A stretch of 64,000 nt of DNA, taken from the NCBI GenBank assembly GCA_013214025.1, contig JABSRN010000177.1, positions 1 to 64,000 of the forward strand, given 5' to 3'. The stretch comes from Polyangiaceae bacterium (lineage in GTDB: Bacteria > Myxococcota_A > Polyangia > Polyangiales > Polyangiaceae). Of the stretch, positions 8,300 to 16,343 are shown in pieces. Position numbers and translations under genes: made by a program. How positions within the stretch are numbered: the first letter of the stretch is position 1; every line of letters begins with the position of its first letter. The notes below the pieces were generated by a model that was given only the letters and a program-made list of their open reading frames with translations, was not told where the DNA came from and did no database searches.

Positions 8300-9268
8300 T
8301 TGTCGTCTGTGACTCTGGTTGAAGTGCCGTTCTGGTTTATCGCGTTCTTTGGCGTAGCCTTCGGATTGCTGTTCGGAAGCTTCCTCAATGTGGTGATCCA
8401 CCGAGTGCCGCGGCACCAAAACATCGCCTTCCCAGCGTCCACCTGCCCGGGCTGCAACACGCCTATCGCCGGCTACGACAACATCCCGGTACTGAGCTGG
8501 CTCATCCTGAGGGGCAAAGCCCGCTGTTGTAAAACGACGATATCCGGCCGTTACCCCTTGGTCGAGCTGGTGGGCGGCTTGATGGCGTGGGCGGTTATCC
8601 AACAGGTCGTGTTTGAGCTACCGGCGTCAACTCCGTGGGAATACGCGCTGCTGAACTTCGCGCTGTATCTCGCTGTATCTCTCACCCTCGTGGCGATCGC
8701 TTTCATCGACGTCGAGTTCATGATCATTCCCGATTCCCTGAGTTTCGGCGGCGCCGTTCTGGGGATCCTGAGTTTCGCCGCTCGAGACATGACGCTGATC
8801 GAATCGCTCGGCGGCGCGATCGCGGGTTTTCTGATTGTCTGGCTGCCCTTCGACTTCTTGTACCGACTCCTCCGAGGACACGCGGGCATGGGGCGCGGAG
8901 ACGCCAAGTTGCTCATGTTAGCCGGCGCCTGGTTCGGCTGGCAGGGCGCCGTCTTTGCCCTCATGGTGGGTTCTGTTCAGGGCACTTTACTGGCCTTGGG
9001 TTTGCTCATCACCGGTACAAAGCTGGAGATCCCCGACGCGGTCAAAGCGGAACTTGCCGAGTTGCGCGCAGAGATCGAGGCAGCGGAAGGTGACGAAAAA
9101 GCCGAGCTGGAAGCCGAACTCGCCAAAGATCCTCTCGCCGCGGATGTGGGCGACGGCTTTGGCGCCGGGCGTCTCGCCTTTGGCCCCTTCCTCGTGCTCG
9201 GTATTCTCGAATACATGCTGTTCGGACAGTGGGCCGCTGACCAATACCTGAACGTCCTGTGGCTCTGA
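8300..9268 (+). CDS. pilD: Type IV prepilin peptidase / N-methyltransferase
   Basis: Inner-membrane aspartyl protease that removes the leader from type IV prepilins and type II pseudopilins and methylates the new N-terminus. The N-terminal methyltransferase-type domain shows FGSFLNVVIHR and the zinc-binding CPGC...RCC pattern; the second pair is RCC rather than the usual CxxC. The two catalytic Asp are in the IDVEFMIIPD segment and in GRGDAK. Several membrane helices are obvious. An unusual charged, Glu/Ala-rich stretch of about 45 residues is inserted before the last helices. The start is TTG at 8300 or GTG at 8309. It opens a four-gene plus-strand run. Confidence 0.92.
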   Translation: MSSVTLVEVPFWFIAFFGVAFGLLFGSFLNVVIHRVPRHQNIAFPASTCPGCNTPIAGYDNIPVLSWLILRGKARCCKTTISGRYPLVELVGGLMAWAVIQQVVFELPASTPWEYALLNFALYLAVSLTLVAIAFIDVEFMIIPDSLSFGGAVLGILSFAARDMTLIESLGGAIAGFLIVWLPFDFLYRLLRGHAGMGRGDAKLLMLAGAWFGWQGAVFALMVGSVQGTLLALGLLITGTKLEIPDAVKAELAELRAEIEAAEGDEKAELEAELAKDPLAADVGDGFGAGRLAFGPFLVLGILEYMLFGQWAADQYLNVLWL

Positions 9269-9269
9269 T

Positions 9270-9707
9270 ATGAGACCGCCACGGTCGGGTCCCCCGGCGA
9301 TCCGGGCTCGTAACTGGACCGCCCCCGGGCTTACCGGCGCGTGCCTCTTGGCCAGTTGTGCCAGTGGTGTACCGACCGTTCCGAAAGGACCCCATGGCGC
9401 TGCGGCCGTGGCAGCCCTGATTGTCGATGGGGCGCCCCCCACAGCCCAGGTCGAGACGGTCGGCGCCCCCCCTAGCCCCGAGTGCGCCTGGCTGGACGGT
9501 GAGTGGCAATACGTCGACGGCGATTGGCTTTGGCGCGGCGGACGCTGGGTCATGCCCCCCCCAGACTGCTACTACGCGCCGCCGGTGGCCAGCTGGGTCA
9601 GCACCACCGGCACTAGCGTGCTGTATTACGTAGGCCGTCAGTGGTATCGGGAGGGCGGAAAAAAACTCTGCTCGAAGGTTCCCGAATGCTCCGCGAGGAA
9701 ACGCTGA
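9270..9707 (+). CDS. Small Trp-rich lipoprotein
   Basis: A 145-residue protein beginning one base after the pilD stop, so probably translated together with it. A short hydrophobic segment ends LLASC, a plausible lipobox, although the stretch before it (about 25 residues) is long and basic. The mature part has a Trp/Gly-rich motif (WLDGEWQYVDGDW, then WRGGRWV) similar to YXWXXGXW-type repeats of myxobacterial surface proteins, then Pro/Tyr-rich sequence. Function unknown; probably outer-membrane or periplasmic. Confidence 0.65.
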   Translation: MRPPRSGPPAIRARNWTAPGLTGACLLASCASGVPTVPKGPHGAAAVAALIVDGAPPTAQVETVGAPPSPECAWLDGEWQYVDGDWLWRGGRWVMPPPDCYYAPPVASWVSTTGTSVLYYVGRQWYREGGKKLCSKVPECSARKR

Positions 9708-9752
9708 GCTGCCTCCCGCTGAGCCCCTGTCCCCCAAACGACGAAGGAAAGC

Positions 9753-11132
9753 ATGACGACCCCCGCCCATATCTTCCGTGAGTACGACATCCGCGGAAAA
9801 GCCGACGTGGACTTGACCGACAATCTGACGACCCGACTCGGTCTGGGCCTGGCCAAGATGCTCAGTGCCGATGTGAACGGTCGAGCACGAATTGTGGTCG
9901 GGCGAGACTGCCGGCTCTCCGGCCCCCGGCTACAGAAAGCCCTCATCGATGGGCTGACCCGAGGCGGCGTCGACGTGCTCGAAATTGAAATCGGCCCTAC
10001 GCCCCAGATGTATTTTGCGGTTCATCATCTCAAGGCCGACGGCGGTATCATGATCACGGGCAGTCACAACCCCGGGGACGACAACGGATTCAAGATGATG
10101 ATTGGGCGCGCCTCGTTCTTCGGCGCGAGCATTCAAGAATTGCGAGTATTGGTGGAAGCTGCCGACTTCGCCGAGACGGAGCCCGGAACGGTCACAGCGA
10201 CCCCCGTCAGCGACGCCTACATCGACGCGCTCACCGCCGACATCCAGCTCGACAAGTCCCTGAAGCTCGTCGTGGATGCTGGCAACGGCTCCGCGGGCCC
10301 CTTGGGATTACGAGCCTTCGCGAAACTGGGCCTCACCCCCAGCGCGCTGTTCTGCGATATGGACGGTACCTTCCCCAATCACCACCCAGATCCTACGGTC
10401 GCGAAAAATCTCATCGATCTGACGGCTAGAGTCGCTAGCGACGGCGCTGTCGCCGGTCTCGCGTGGGACGGTGATGGAGACCGTCTCGGTGTGGTCGACA
10501 AGACCGGCGAGATCATCTGGGGCGATCGTTTGCTCGCCCTCTTCGCCCGGGAACTGCTCAAGACCGAACCCGGCGCCACCATCATCGGCGATGTCAAATG
10601 CTCCAGTTCGCTGTTTACCGACGTCAATGCTCGCGGTGGCCGCAGCATCATGTGGAAGACCGGCCATTCGCTGATCAAAGCGAAAATGAAGGAGGAAAAA
10701 GCCAGCATCTGCGGAGAGATGAGCGGACACTTCTTCTTCGCCGATCGTTACTTCGGCTACGACGACGGTATCTACGCGGCTCTGCGGGTCGCGGAAATCT
10801 TGTCGAAGCAAAAGAAAACCATCGCCGAGCTACTCTCAGATCTGCCCAGTTTAGTCTCGACTCCCGAGATGCGCGTCGCCTGTCCCGACAACATCAAGTT
10901 CGACGTCATCGAACGAGTCCGCAAGCACTACAACGGCAAAGAGAAGATCATCGAGCTCGACGGGGTCCGAGTGGAGTACGAAGACGGCGCTTGGACTCTC
11001 GCCCGGGCCTCGAACACGGGACCTGTGATCGTGTTGCGGATGGAAGCCAGCGACGAGGCTCGCCTAAGAGAGGTCAAGACCGACATGGAAGCGGTCGTAA
11101 GCTCCGCTCGGCAAGCGCTCGAAGCCACGTGA
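9753..11132 (+). CDS. Phosphomannomutase/phosphoglucomutase
   Basis: Alpha-D-phosphohexomutase interconverting hexose 6- and 1-phosphates to feed polysaccharide and lipopolysaccharide synthesis. At 459 residues it has the usual length. The four signature sites are all present: phosphoserine loop TGSHNP, metal loop DGDGDR, sugar-recognition loop GEMSGH and phosphate-binding loop RASNTGP. The N-terminal FREYDIRG is typical of the AlgC/ManB type. It lies 45 bp after the lipoprotein gene and about 100 bp before prmC on the same strand. Substrate preference (mannose or glucose) cannot be read from the sequence. Confidence 0.93.
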   Translation: MTTPAHIFREYDIRGKADVDLTDNLTTRLGLGLAKMLSADVNGRARIVVGRDCRLSGPRLQKALIDGLTRGGVDVLEIEIGPTPQMYFAVHHLKADGGIMITGSHNPGDDNGFKMMIGRASFFGASIQELRVLVEAADFAETEPGTVTATPVSDAYIDALTADIQLDKSLKLVVDAGNGSAGPLGLRAFAKLGLTPSALFCDMDGTFPNHHPDPTVAKNLIDLTARVASDGAVAGLAWDGDGDRLGVVDKTGEIIWGDRLLALFARELLKTEPGATIIGDVKCSSSLFTDVNARGGRSIMWKTGHSLIKAKMKEEKASICGEMSGHFFFADRYFGYDDGIYAALRVAEILSKQKKTIAELLSDLPSLVSTPEMRVACPDNIKFDVIERVRKHYNGKEKIIELDGVRVEYEDGAWTLARASNTGPVIVLRMEASDEARLREVKTDMEAVVSSARQALEAT

Positions 11133-11164
11133 TGGCGACGGCCGTGTGCTTGCGCACGACAGAG

Positions 11165-11215
11165 CAGAGTGCTGCCGCGCAGAGTGCTACCGCGCAGTGT
11201 ACTACCGAACGCAGA
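11165..11215 (+). repeat. Short tandem repeat in the prmC leader
   Basis: Imperfect reiteration of a GCAGAGTGCTnCCGC unit (three variants in a row) just before prmC. The open frame runs through it, but the good start lies downstream, so it is probably untranslated. Confidence 0.45.
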
Positions 11216-11231
11216 GAAACGACTGAGCCCG

Positions 11232-12122
11232 ATGAGCCCTAGCGAGACTTCCGATCCGTGGACCGTGTCTCGCATGATCGCGTGGGCGGCTGACGATTTT
11301 CGGTCCAAGGGCTCCGACAGCCCTCGGCTGGATGCGGAACTGCTACTCGGGCGCATTCTCGACAAAGACCGGGTCGCTCTGATCATGGAAGCCGGACGCC
11401 CCCTGAACGATGACGAGCTCAGAGCCTTCAAACAACTCGTCGTTCGGCGACGTCGCGGCGAGCCCATCGCCTACATCCTCGGTCAACGCGAATTTTACGG
11501 TCATGTGTTTCGCGTCGACAAGAACGTGCTCGTACCGCGACCGGACACGGAAATCCTCGTAGGCCTTGCGCTCAAAGAAACCCAGAAGAACGACCAGTTT
11601 GGGCTCGCGCTCGATCTGTGTACGGGCTCAGGCTGCGTCGCAGTGAGCTTCGCCTTGGAGCGACCCAATTGGCGGGTAACCGCGACCGATCTCTCAGCGG
11701 GCGCCCTCGGTGTCGCCCGAGCCAATGCCGAACGTCTCGGAGCAAGCTGGAGCTTGAATTTTCGCGAGGGCTCCCTCTTTGAGTGCATCGCGCCGGGGAC
11801 GAAATTCGACGTCATCGTCTCGAACCCGCCCTACATCCCTTCCGGCGAGATTGCCGAGCTCAAAGCAGACATTAAGGACTTCGAGCCACGCATCGCCCTC
11901 GACGGAGGACCGAAGGGCTTCGACCTGGTGGACGTGATCATCCAACAAGCGCCGAACTTTCTCGCGCCGGGCGGCCTGCTAGCTCTGGAGATCGGCGCCG
12001 GACAAGCTCCCCACACCGCGTCATTGATGCGTGCGCAGGGTTTCGTCGACACAGCCTCCCACGCGGATTACGGACACATCGAACGGGTGGTCACAGGGCG
12101 CATTGCCGAGCGCGACGCCTGA
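11232..12122 (+). CDS. prmC: Peptide chain release factor N5-glutamine methyltransferase
   Basis: Methylates the Gln of the GGQ motif in release factors 1 and 2, using S-adenosylmethionine. The N-terminal helical domain precedes a Rossmann methyltransferase domain with the SAM motif LDLCTGSGCVAV and the catalytic NPPY at SNPPYIPSGE. The conserved substrate-binding segment RPDTEILV is present. The ATG at 11232 was preferred over the upstream GTG/ATG frame because the upstream residues are encoded by repeats and homologues begin near this point. About 296 residues, normal length. Confidence 0.93.
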   Translation: MSPSETSDPWTVSRMIAWAADDFRSKGSDSPRLDAELLLGRILDKDRVALIMEAGRPLNDDELRAFKQLVVRRRRGEPIAYILGQREFYGHVFRVDKNVLVPRPDTEILVGLALKETQKNDQFGLALDLCTGSGCVAVSFALERPNWRVTATDLSAGALGVARANAERLGASWSLNFREGSLFECIAPGTKFDVIVSNPPYIPSGEIAELKADIKDFEPRIALDGGPKGFDLVDVIIQQAPNFLAPGGLLALEIGAGQAPHTASLMRAQGFVDTASHADYGHIERVVTGRIAERDA

Positions 12123-12165
12123 GCACAGCTGAGCCTAAGCGGGGAGAACCGCCCGCCGCTCAGAG

Positions 12166-13533
12166 CTATTTACGAACGTTGATGATCGTGGTGTTTTTCG
12201 CAACGGCGGTTTGACCGTGCCAGTTGCCGGGCAAGGTCGGGGTGGCCCATTGCCAGACTCGTTTGGCATCGGCGACCGACAGTTGGATATTGCCCGGGCC
12301 GTGTTCGATACCGAAGCGGTCGTGCCAATAGGCACCGTGCATGAGCTGGCCGTTGTCTAACTCAAGCACCCACGGAGTATCGAAGATGTCGACGTTATTG
12401 GCGAAGCCCTTCGGATCGCTGGCAGTCGCGGTGATGTGTTTGCCGACCACGTTGAACTCGCCGCGAGCGGTAGAGTCTGAATTTTTCGGATCGCCGAGCC
12501 GATCGCGGCCGACCGTGACGAGAGTCACGAACACGGGGGTGCGCCCCTCGTAGAGTGTCGCTGTTCCGGTGATCACACTGACATCCACCCACTTTTGATC
12601 GCCAGTCGCGAAGACTGGGTACTTGCTGCGTTTGCGGATAATCGTGATGTCCTTGTGGCGCACCCAGCGGCCGTCACTCAGAGCCCAGAACTGAACCCCT
12701 CGGACGCTCCGGAAGCGACCCGTGAGTTCCAAGCGCTTGTGGTAGTCGAGGCGCTCCCGCTTCGAGACGATCTGCTCGTCGAGAAACCACGCCCTGACGC
12801 CGCGTTTGACGATGTAACCCACCGGCAACTGCAGCTCGTCACTCAACTCGACCCCGGAAAACTCGCTCGGGTCGGCGGCTCGTAGAAGAGCTGCGTCGAC
12901 GAATCTGCCGTCCGCCATCATCGCCAAGCGCAGCTCTTCGCCGTCAGGTTTTTTCGCGGTCCACGATCCCACCACGGCCAAGCCGCTCACACTGGGAAGT
13001 TCGGCAACCGGCCGCACGTGTTTATCGTGCTCCGCATCCACCTCGTACACGACCGTCTTCTTCAAGCTGCGGGCGTAGGTGTACGGTAATACAGCCTTGA
13101 GATCCGGTTGAATGGCCATCGCCTGAAGCGTCGGGTGGTCCATGTCGAGGGTGGCGCTGCCCTCGGCGCAAACGAAACCCTTGGGGGCGATGGGGTACCA
13201 GCCGCTAGCGCAGCCGCGGGTACTGAAGGCCTCTTTCGCCCGGGGTACCCTCGCGCCAGCGTGCAAATAGCCGAGTTGGTTGCCTTGCTTCTTGGACGGT
13301 CGGTCGTAGATAGGCGTCAGGTTCGCTATAGCTCCCAACTTCGGACCATCAGCGGGGGGAATCGGCACATCCGGGATGCCGATTTCTTGTTCTTTTTCCA
13401 TGTGGCTCAGCGAAGGCCCGCCCTTCAGCGCGTCGCACCCAAGGGAGCCCACAAGGGCGGCTAACGCCGCACAAGACACAAAGTAACGCCGGCTTTTTCT
13501 AAGAACCTGTTCCATCCCCCCTGCTGTGGGCAC
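12166..13533 (-). CDS. Lipoprotein with SH3-like and YkuD-fold domains; catalytic Cys absent
   Basis: A 455-residue lipoprotein: hydrophobic signal ending GSLGC, a linker, an SH3b-like segment (LTPIYDRPSKKQGNQLGYL), then a C-terminal L,D-transpeptidase (YkuD) fold. YkuD enzymes cross-link peptidoglycan through the Cys of a SHGCVxLS motif. The fold signature is clear here: MHGAYWHDRFG at 398-408 and LSVADAKRVWQW at the end. The expected SHGC reads GPGN (412-415), so both the motif His and the nucleophilic Cys are missing. A non-catalytic, peptidoglycan-binding or structural role is likely. It is transcribed alone and diverges from the gene at 13623. Confidence 0.8.
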   Translation of the reverse strand: MPTAGGMEQVLRKSRRYFVSCAALAALVGSLGCDALKGGPSLSHMEKEQEIGIPDVPIPPADGPKLGAIANLTPIYDRPSKKQGNQLGYLHAGARVPRAKEAFSTRGCASGWYPIAPKGFVCAEGSATLDMDHPTLQAMAIQPDLKAVLPYTYARSLKKTVVYEVDAEHDKHVRPVAELPSVSGLAVVGSWTAKKPDGEELRLAMMADGRFVDAALLRAADPSEFSGVELSDELQLPVGYIVKRGVRAWFLDEQIVSKRERLDYHKRLELTGRFRSVRGVQFWALSDGRWVRHKDITIIRKRSKYPVFATGDQKWVDVSVITGTATLYEGRTPVFVTLVTVGRDRLGDPKNSDSTARGEFNVVGKHITATASDPKGFANNVDIFDTPWVLELDNGQLMHGAYWHDRFGIEHGPGNIQLSVADAKRVWQWATPTLPGNWHGQTAVAKNTTIINVRK

Positions 13534-13622
13534 GAATTGGCCCGATGGCCCAGTTTTTGGTGTTATTTGTTCGCAATCGCGACCCCTTGACCCTCGCTCG
13601 GGGATGCCGCCATATCCCCCGC

Positions 13623-14267
13623 ATGAGACGGCTCAGCGCAATCGGCGGAACTCTCGCGGCACTGATGCTCGCCCGGCCCAGCAATGCTGACACTGGCGAT
13701 TTTGAAACCCACTACGAACCCGACGACTCCGAAAAGCGCTCGGGCTTGCTCGTCGTGCTCGAAACCGGGACGGCCATGGGGAGCATTTCGGGGTACCCCA
13801 ACCACTACGCCAAAATGGACGTCGACGAATATTACGTCGCATCCCCCGTCGGATTCGGCAGTAACGTTGGCGGCTGGGTAGGAGCCATTCCTCGAGACTG
13901 GTTCAGCTTCGGTATCGGCTTCACGGCCACTTCCTACACAACCAACGCAGGCGACGCCGCCGGCTTCATGGTGGGCATTCGCGGAGAGGTCTATCCCCTC
14001 TACTCCCAAGGCGGATTTTATAAGGATTGGGGTTTGCTCGTCGAATCCGGTGCCGGCCGAGTGACGCTCGAAAGCGAGGGCGAAACAGATCCCATCGTCG
14101 ACGGAGGCAGCATGTCCTCCGTGTCCACCGGCACCTTCTTCGAAGCCGTAGAGTTCTGGCAAATGAACGTCGGCCCCCAACTCCGTTACACCTACCAGTT
14201 CGGCAACCCCGCAACCGCCCACACTACGACGCTGTCTCTACGTATCGGTTACCACTCAGGCCCTTAA
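13623..14267 (+). CDS. Outer-membrane beta-barrel-like protein
   Basis: About 214 residues. The ATG at 13623 gives MRRLSAIGG followed by a typical signal peptide ending near SNADTGD, so it was preferred to the longer frame. The mature part has alternating aromatic/glycine strands (VGGWVGAIPRDWFSFGIGF, GLLVESGAGRVTLE, MNVGPQLRYTYQFG) and ends with an aromatic-containing strand, as small outer-membrane barrels do. No named family was recognised. A terminator overlaps its stop codon. Confidence 0.7.
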   Translation: MRRLSAIGGTLAALMLARPSNADTGDFETHYEPDDSEKRSGLLVVLETGTAMGSISGYPNHYAKMDVDEYYVASPVGFGSNVGGWVGAIPRDWFSFGIGFTATSYTTNAGDAAGFMVGIRGEVYPLYSQGGFYKDWGLLVESGAGRVTLESEGETDPIVDGGSMSSVSTGTFFEAVEFWQMNVGPQLRYTYQFGNPATAHTTTLSLRIGYHSGP

Positions 14268-14287
14268 ACTCGCGGAGCGAGTTTTAA
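14266..14287 (+). terminator. Rho-independent terminator overlapping the stop codon
   Basis: AAACTCGC-GGA-GCGAGTTT forms a perfect 8-bp stem with a 3-base loop (14266-14284), followed by one further T and then AAG. The first two bases are the last two of the TAA stop. The A-rich 5' arm means it could work in both directions. Confidence 0.6.
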
Positions 14288-14403
14288 GAACCTGAGGAGT
14301 CCGTTTACGAGCCGCGCTCGACGCTGCTCATTTCCCCCCCCTGGCCTTCGGCCAGTCCGCTGTTCGAGCCGTTGGGTAGCGATCGCTGCGCCTGGAATAG
14401 CGG

Positions 14404-14447
14404 ACTCCGCTTCGTCCATGGGCAAAGCCCGTGGTAAGAAGCGGAGT
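14404..14447 (+). promoter_or_regulatory. Large hairpin covering the start of the ferritin-like gene
   Basis: ACTCCGCTTC (14404-14413) pairs with GAAGCGGAGT (14438-14447), and inside it CCATGGGC (14416-14423) pairs with GCCCGTGG (14427-14434) around an AAA loop, with one G-U pair. Both possible GTG starts (14431 and 14446) lie in the 3' arm. There is no T-run after it, so it does not look like a terminator. It could hide the ribosome-binding site until melted or bound. Confidence 0.55.
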
Positions 14448-15312
14448 GAGCATATTTGATACGTTGACGAAGATTGAGCGGGATCGGACGCAGGACGCGT
14501 ATTTGGAGTACGTGAAGGGGCGGGATGGGGTGCCGGATTTAGCGGCTCGGTCGCTGAAAAAGCGGGAAGCATATTTCGCCAAGGTAGAAGCGGAAGCCGC
14601 CAAGTACCAAGGAGACGTTCCCACAGCTGAATTTTTCGCTGGCATGAAGTCCAACCGCGAGCTCAAGCAAATGTCTGAGCTCGGTCAATGGATGTGCTGT
14701 GTCGCCCGCAGCAACGAGGGCGAAAGCTTCGTTATCGACATGGCGCTGGCGGACTCAGACAAGCGCAGTCGCGATCTCAACGATCCCATCACCTACGTGC
14801 AGCTCGAAGAATTTTATCACACTCGCATGCTGCTGCATTCGCTGGATCTTCTCGGCGTCAGCGATCTCAGGCTGAGCGAGCCCCGCGGTTTCGGACGCAC
14901 CTTCCTCACCCTGCTCGCCCGCATGCCTAAGGACGTATCCAACGTGCTCGCTCTGCTCGGCGAGGTGGCCGGGGTCGTGCTATTCGATGCGCTGCGGGAC
15001 AAAGGTGCCGAACTGCTGGATGCCGACGATCCTGTCACTGCGCAAATTCTCGACATGCTCGATCAGTTGCTGATCGACGAGTACGGACACATGGCCTTTG
15101 TGCGAAGCCGACTCGGCCCTGTCCGCATGGAACTCGTGCGTAAGATGGCTCCCAAGTTCATTCCGCGCATGTACTTGGACAATCGACCGGCAGCGGCCCT
15201 GTTTTCATTGCGAGAGCTCACCGAACGAGCTCTCGCAATGGACTTGGATTTTCCGCCAGAGCGCATCCAAGCCCGAGTCTTCGACGCCAAAGCCGTGATG
15301 GCGCCCAACTGA
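14446..15312 (+). CDS. Ferritin-like di-iron carboxylate protein
   Basis: No named family was recognised, but the ligand pattern is classical for a four-helix di-iron protein. Counting from the GTG at 14431, it has Glu96/98 in SNEGESF, EFYH (127-130), Glu178 in LLGEVAG and EYGH (217-220), i.e. E, ExxH, E, ExxH. Members of this superfamily are oxygenases, desaturases, demethylases or ferritins. The protein is soluble, about 290 residues, with no signal peptide. The start is either GTG 14431 or GTG 14446; the shorter one gives MSIFDTLTK. The start lies in a strong hairpin. Its substrate is unknown. Confidence 0.75.
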   Translation: MSIFDTLTKIERDRTQDAYLEYVKGRDGVPDLAARSLKKREAYFAKVEAEAAKYQGDVPTAEFFAGMKSNRELKQMSELGQWMCCVARSNEGESFVIDMALADSDKRSRDLNDPITYVQLEEFYHTRMLLHSLDLLGVSDLRLSEPRGFGRTFLTLLARMPKDVSNVLALLGEVAGVVLFDALRDKGAELLDADDPVTAQILDMLDQLLIDEYGHMAFVRSRLGPVRMELVRKMAPKFIPRMYLDNRPAAALFSLRELTERALAMDLDFPPERIQARVFDAKAVMAPN

Positions 15313-15320
15313 GTCACTCT

Positions 15321-15386
15321 GCTGAGCCACTCTGCGGTGGCGACGCTGCTGAGCCACTCTGCGGCGGTGACGCTGCGGGGGGGGGG
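15321..15386. repeat. 27-bp direct repeat and a G10 run
   Basis: GCTGAGCCACTCTGCGGYGG lies at about 15321 and again at 15348, with a 27-bp period. It is followed by ten consecutive G at 15377-15386, five bases from the deoC stop on the other strand. The region separates two convergent genes and has no clear terminator. Confidence 0.6.
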
Positions 15387-15391
15387 CACGC

Positions 15392-16054
15392 TCAGTCCGC
15401 TGCAGGCTGGTCGGTCTGGGTCACTAGATGCACTCCCTTGGACGTCCCCAGACGAGTGGCACCGGCCTCCACGAGCGAGCGCGCGACTTCTGCTGTGCGA
15501 ATGCCTCCGGCGGCTTTCACTTTCGCCCGATCCGCGCAGTAGCTGACCAACAACTCCACGTCCCGAACGGTGGCGCCCCGGGGCCCGAAGCCCGTCGAGG
15601 TCTTGAGATAGTCGGCGCCAGCGTTCACGGCCAATGACGAGAGCGTGCTGATTTCGATCTCATCGAAATAGCCTGTCTCCAAGATTACTTTCAGCTGTGA
15701 TCCGCGCGTCGCGGTGCGAACCGCTTCGATACATCGGCCCACCTCGCCAAACTCCGCCGCCAAGGCAAGACCGATCGGAACTACCATATCGATTTCGTCG
15801 GCTCCAGCATCGATCGCATCCGCCGCCTCCCGCGCCGTGCTGGCGAACGAACAAGCGCCCAGAGGAAATCCAACAACACTCACCACCCGAGTGGGAGAGG
15901 AACTCAATTGGGCGCTGGCCTGGGCGACAAAATACGGGTTCACGCACACGGCAACGAAGTTGTGCTCTGCCGCTTCTCCGCAGAGCTGCTCGATCTCGGC
16001 CGGGCCCGTCTCGGCAGCCAGAGCCGTGTGTTCGATGTAGGGGGCAAGATCCAC
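15392..16054 (-). CDS. deoC: Deoxyribose-phosphate aldolase
   Basis: Class I aldolase splitting 2-deoxyribose 5-phosphate into acetaldehyde and glyceraldehyde 3-phosphate, for deoxynucleoside salvage. At 220 residues it has the usual bacterial length. The Schiff-base Lys is in LKTSTGFG, the second essential Lys in VKAAGGIR, and the motif EIDMVVPIG is present. The start is GTG. It is monocistronic, with the 135-bp tandem repeats immediately upstream, where its promoter would be expected. Confidence 0.93.
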   Translation of the reverse strand: MDLAPYIEHTALAAETGPAEIEQLCGEAAEHNFVAVCVNPYFVAQASAQLSSSPTRVVSVVGFPLGACSFASTAREAADAIDAGADEIDMVVPIGLALAAEFGEVGRCIEAVRTATRGSQLKVILETGYFDEIEISTLSSLAVNAGADYLKTSTGFGPRGATVRDVELLVSYCADRAKVKAAGGIRTAEVARSLVEAGATRLGTSKGVHLVTQTDQPAAD

Positions 16055-16058
16055 GATT

Positions 16059-16193
16059 GAGCAGATCCTAATAAGGATCTGCGACCATGGGAAAGGGTGA
16101 ATTACGATCGCAAAACTTCCGGAGGTGCAGCGCCTGCGTGACCTCGCTAGCTGGCTTCGCGCTGGCGCTGCGAGTTCTGGCGAGCGGTTCTAA
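16059..16193 (+). repeat. 135-bp tandem repeat, unit 1
   Basis: First of two near-identical 135-bp units; the only clear difference is GGAGGTGCAG against GGTGGAGCAG in the middle. The unit begins with a 22-bp hairpin GCAGATCCT-AATA-AGGATCTGC and then GCGACCATGG. It holds a 39-codon frame starting with ATG (16087-16206) that has AAGGA nine bases before it. In another frame it reads IAKLPEVQRLRDLASWLRAG...ERF and stops, which looks like the C-terminal tail of a protein. Confidence 0.85.
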
Positions 16194-16339
16194 GAGCAGA
16201 TCCTAATAAGGATCTGCGACCATGGGAAAGGGTGAATTACGATCGCAAAACTTCCGGTGGAGCAGCGCCTGCGTGACCTCGCTAGCTGGCTTCGCGCTGG
16301 CGCTGCGAGTTCTGGCGAGCGGTTCTAAGAGCAGATCCT
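16194..16339 (+). repeat. 135-bp tandem repeat, unit 2, plus 11 bp of a third
   Basis: Second unit at 16194-16328, followed by the first 11 bp of another copy (16329-16339) that runs up to the metF stop. It carries the same hairpin and the same 39-codon frame (16222-16341), ending in TGA instead of TAA. The partial third copy suggests that the array formed by duplication anchored at the metF end. Confidence 0.85.
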
Positions 16340-16343
16340 GATG

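Noticed and set aside
16059-16339. CRISPR-like array
   Set aside because: Only two full units of 135 bp with no variable spacers; this is a simple tandem duplication.
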